DNA from: Actinobacteria bacterium ADurb.Bin346 | GTDB taxonomy: Bacteria > Actinomycetota > Humimicrobiia > Humimicrobiales > Humimicrobiaceae | NCBI GenBank assembly: GCA_002068775.1 | Contig: MWAX01000077.1 | Span: 1-6,188 of the forward strand | Length of the DNA stretch: 6,188 bases | Direction of reading: 5' to 3' | Shown: in pieces, positions 5,221 to 6,188 of the stretch | How positions within the stretch are numbered: the first letter of the stretch is position 1 | How the letters are laid out: each line of letters starts with the position of its first letter | Position numbers and translations under genes: made by a program | Notes under the pieces: generated by a model | What the model was told of the DNA's origin: nothing | The model's input: only the letters and a program-made list of their open reading frames with translations | Databases searched by the model: none

Positions 5221-6188
5221 CTATTTCAGCAATGAAGTTATGAATTCAGCTATATCAAGGACCTCTATCTTCTTTCCGCCAGCTGCAAGAATATTTTCTT
5301 TTGCTGTCCCGGAGAGAGTTATGATGGTGTCCAAACCAAGCTTTAAAGCGTCTGCATATATTTTTTTACCGAGAGCTTTTCCGTCTGCAAATACAGCGCC
5401 ATTCTGGTAAAAAGCTGCTTCGCCTGTTGCATAGGCATCTTTTTTGTTCCTGAACATTTCAGTATAACCATTTTTTGCCGCTTTCAGCACTATGGCTCTG
5501 GCAGAATCACATCTTGCGTTTTTCTTGCATAAAAATTCCGAGTCAGCAATTGCAACTTTTTTATCATATTCTTTAACAGGCAAATTGAATTCATTTAAAA
5601 CGAAGTCAGCAAATTCTGAAAAATGCATTATTTTAAAAGATTTTTCCACCTCTATCCCGAATTCTTTGAAATCATTTATAAGGCAATCAAGTACAAGGGG
5701 ATCTGATGTGACCAGATTCTTTGCTTTGCCTGAGAGCATAGCTTCATAAAATTTTTCTGCTGCAGAGCCTGCTTCTTTTTTGTAACCAAGCAGTTTTAAA
5801 GATTTGCCGCAATCCGGTTCATCGCCAATAATGGTAAAATCAGTTTTTGTTTTAATGAAAAAATCTATTGCTGCTTCCGCTATCTCGTGATGCCCGTAGT
5901 TTACGCTTTGCCCGGCAATGTACAAGATCTCTGCAGAGTCTTTTTTATAATTTCTGTTCAGAAAAGTGAAAGATTTTTCAGGTTCAAGACCATAGATATT
6001 GCCTTTTTCCATAAGGTAGTTTTTAAACTGTTTTATTATCTCGGGCTCAAGCCCCTGGCCGGCAATATCAACCCTTGCTGATTCTATAAGCTGCGGCAGA
6101 TCAAAATTTCCCTCACACCCTGCAAGGCAGCACCCGCACATAAAACAATTATATAGCGCATTCACATAGTCACTGCATGCAGGCTCGC
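5221..6188 (-). CDS. Iron-sulfur oxidoreductase subunit, GlcF/HdrD type, with degenerate CCG domains; 5' end missing
   Basis: The frame stays open to the right edge, so the GTG at 6165 is probably internal; the residues before it are EPACSDY. Numbering from that GTG, C7, C10, C13 and C17 form a CxxCxxCxxxC motif for a [4Fe-4S] cluster, followed by the helical DLPQLIESARVDI segment usual in GlcF, GlpC and HdrC/HdrD proteins. Two CCG-type domains then follow (about 75-190 and 200-314). Their scaffold is clear: the HFSEF strand at 181-185, and the ending LGLDTIITLSGTAKENI...IEVLDIAEFI. Their cluster ligands are mostly lost: the first CCG reads D118-C-G, the second reads A-T-G at 246-248, and the CPxC motifs read DPLV and LSGT. 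The frame is intact for 322 codons, so it is not simply a pseudogene. Relatives pass electrons from 2-hydroxyacid or glycerol-phosphate oxidation, or reduce heterodisulfide. Convergence with larA favours a 2-hydroxyacid role; a flavin-linked partner may lie beyond the edge. Confidence 0.72.
   Translation of the reverse strand, partial: EPACSDYVNALYNCFMCGCCLAGCEGNFDLPQLIESARVDIAGQGLEPEIIKQFKNYLMEKGNIYGLEPEKSFTFLNRNYKKDSAEILYIAGQSVNYGHHEIAEAAIDFFIKTKTDFTIIGDEPDCGKSLKLLGYKKEAGSAAEKFYEAMLSGKAKNLVTSDPLVLDCLINDFKEFGIEVEKSFKIMHFSEFADFVLNEFNLPVKEYDKKVAIADSEFLCKKNARCDSARAIVLKAAKNGYTEMFRNKKDAYATGEAAFYQNGAVFADGKALGKKIYADALKLGLDTIITLSGTAKENILAAGGKKIEVLDIAEFITSLLK

Noticed and set aside
1..6188. CRISPR array, insertion sequence, tRNA or rRNA genes
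   Set aside because: No spaced repeat arrays, transposase reading frames, terminal repeats or RNA gene motifs were seen; the only tandem repeat (5126-5176) has no spacers.

Overview
This 6.2 kb window looks like a metabolic and transport neighbourhood from an AT-rich anaerobe. It holds six protein genes, two of them cut by the window edges, and no RNA genes, insertion sequences or CRISPR arrays that I can see. The domain of life cannot be settled from the window. A GltS-type symporter and a membrane acyltransferase of the DUF5009/NagX type are mostly bacterial families, and most starts carry AGGA-type ribosome binding sites. However, TTTATATA-like boxes and a methylcobamide methyltransferase homologue would also fit an archaeon. 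I lean towards an anaerobic bacterium, because at gltS an archaeal reading of the TATA-like box would place the Shine-Dalgarno outside the transcript.

Layout. On the minus strand, read right to left: a GltS-like sodium/dicarboxylate symporter (3535-2096), a zinc-dependent MtaA/CmuA-type methyltransferase of the UroD superfamily (2002-1001), a ZIP-family metal transporter (999-268) separated from the methyltransferase by one base, and then, past a hairpin, the first 51 codons of a membrane acyltransferase that leaves the window at base 1. On the plus strand, divergent from gltS, is a complete nickel-pincer racemase of the LarA family (3806-5044). Convergent to it at the right edge is the C-terminal 322 codons of a GlcF/HdrD-type iron-sulfur oxidoreductase subunit (5221-6188).

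How the genes may work together. LarA interconverts enantiomers of lactate or a related 2-hydroxyacid. GlcF/LldE-type iron-sulfur subunits normally pass electrons from 2-hydroxyacid oxidation, so the right half suggests 2-hydroxyacid use. In the left half, the methyltransferase keeps a His-x-Cys...Cys zinc site and is tightly coupled to a metal importer, which suggests metal supply for the enzyme. No corrinoid protein or substrate-specific methyltransferase lies in the window, so its methyl donor is unknown.

The most notable points are: (i) the iron-sulfur subunit keeps its ferredoxin-type cluster but has lost almost all cysteines of both CCG domains; (ii) the methyltransferase-ZIP coupling; (iii) a strong 14-bp inverted repeat in the divergent gltS/larA control region; (iv) a 16-bp tandem repeat and a 15-codon reading frame with its own ribosome binding site between larA and the iron-sulfur gene.
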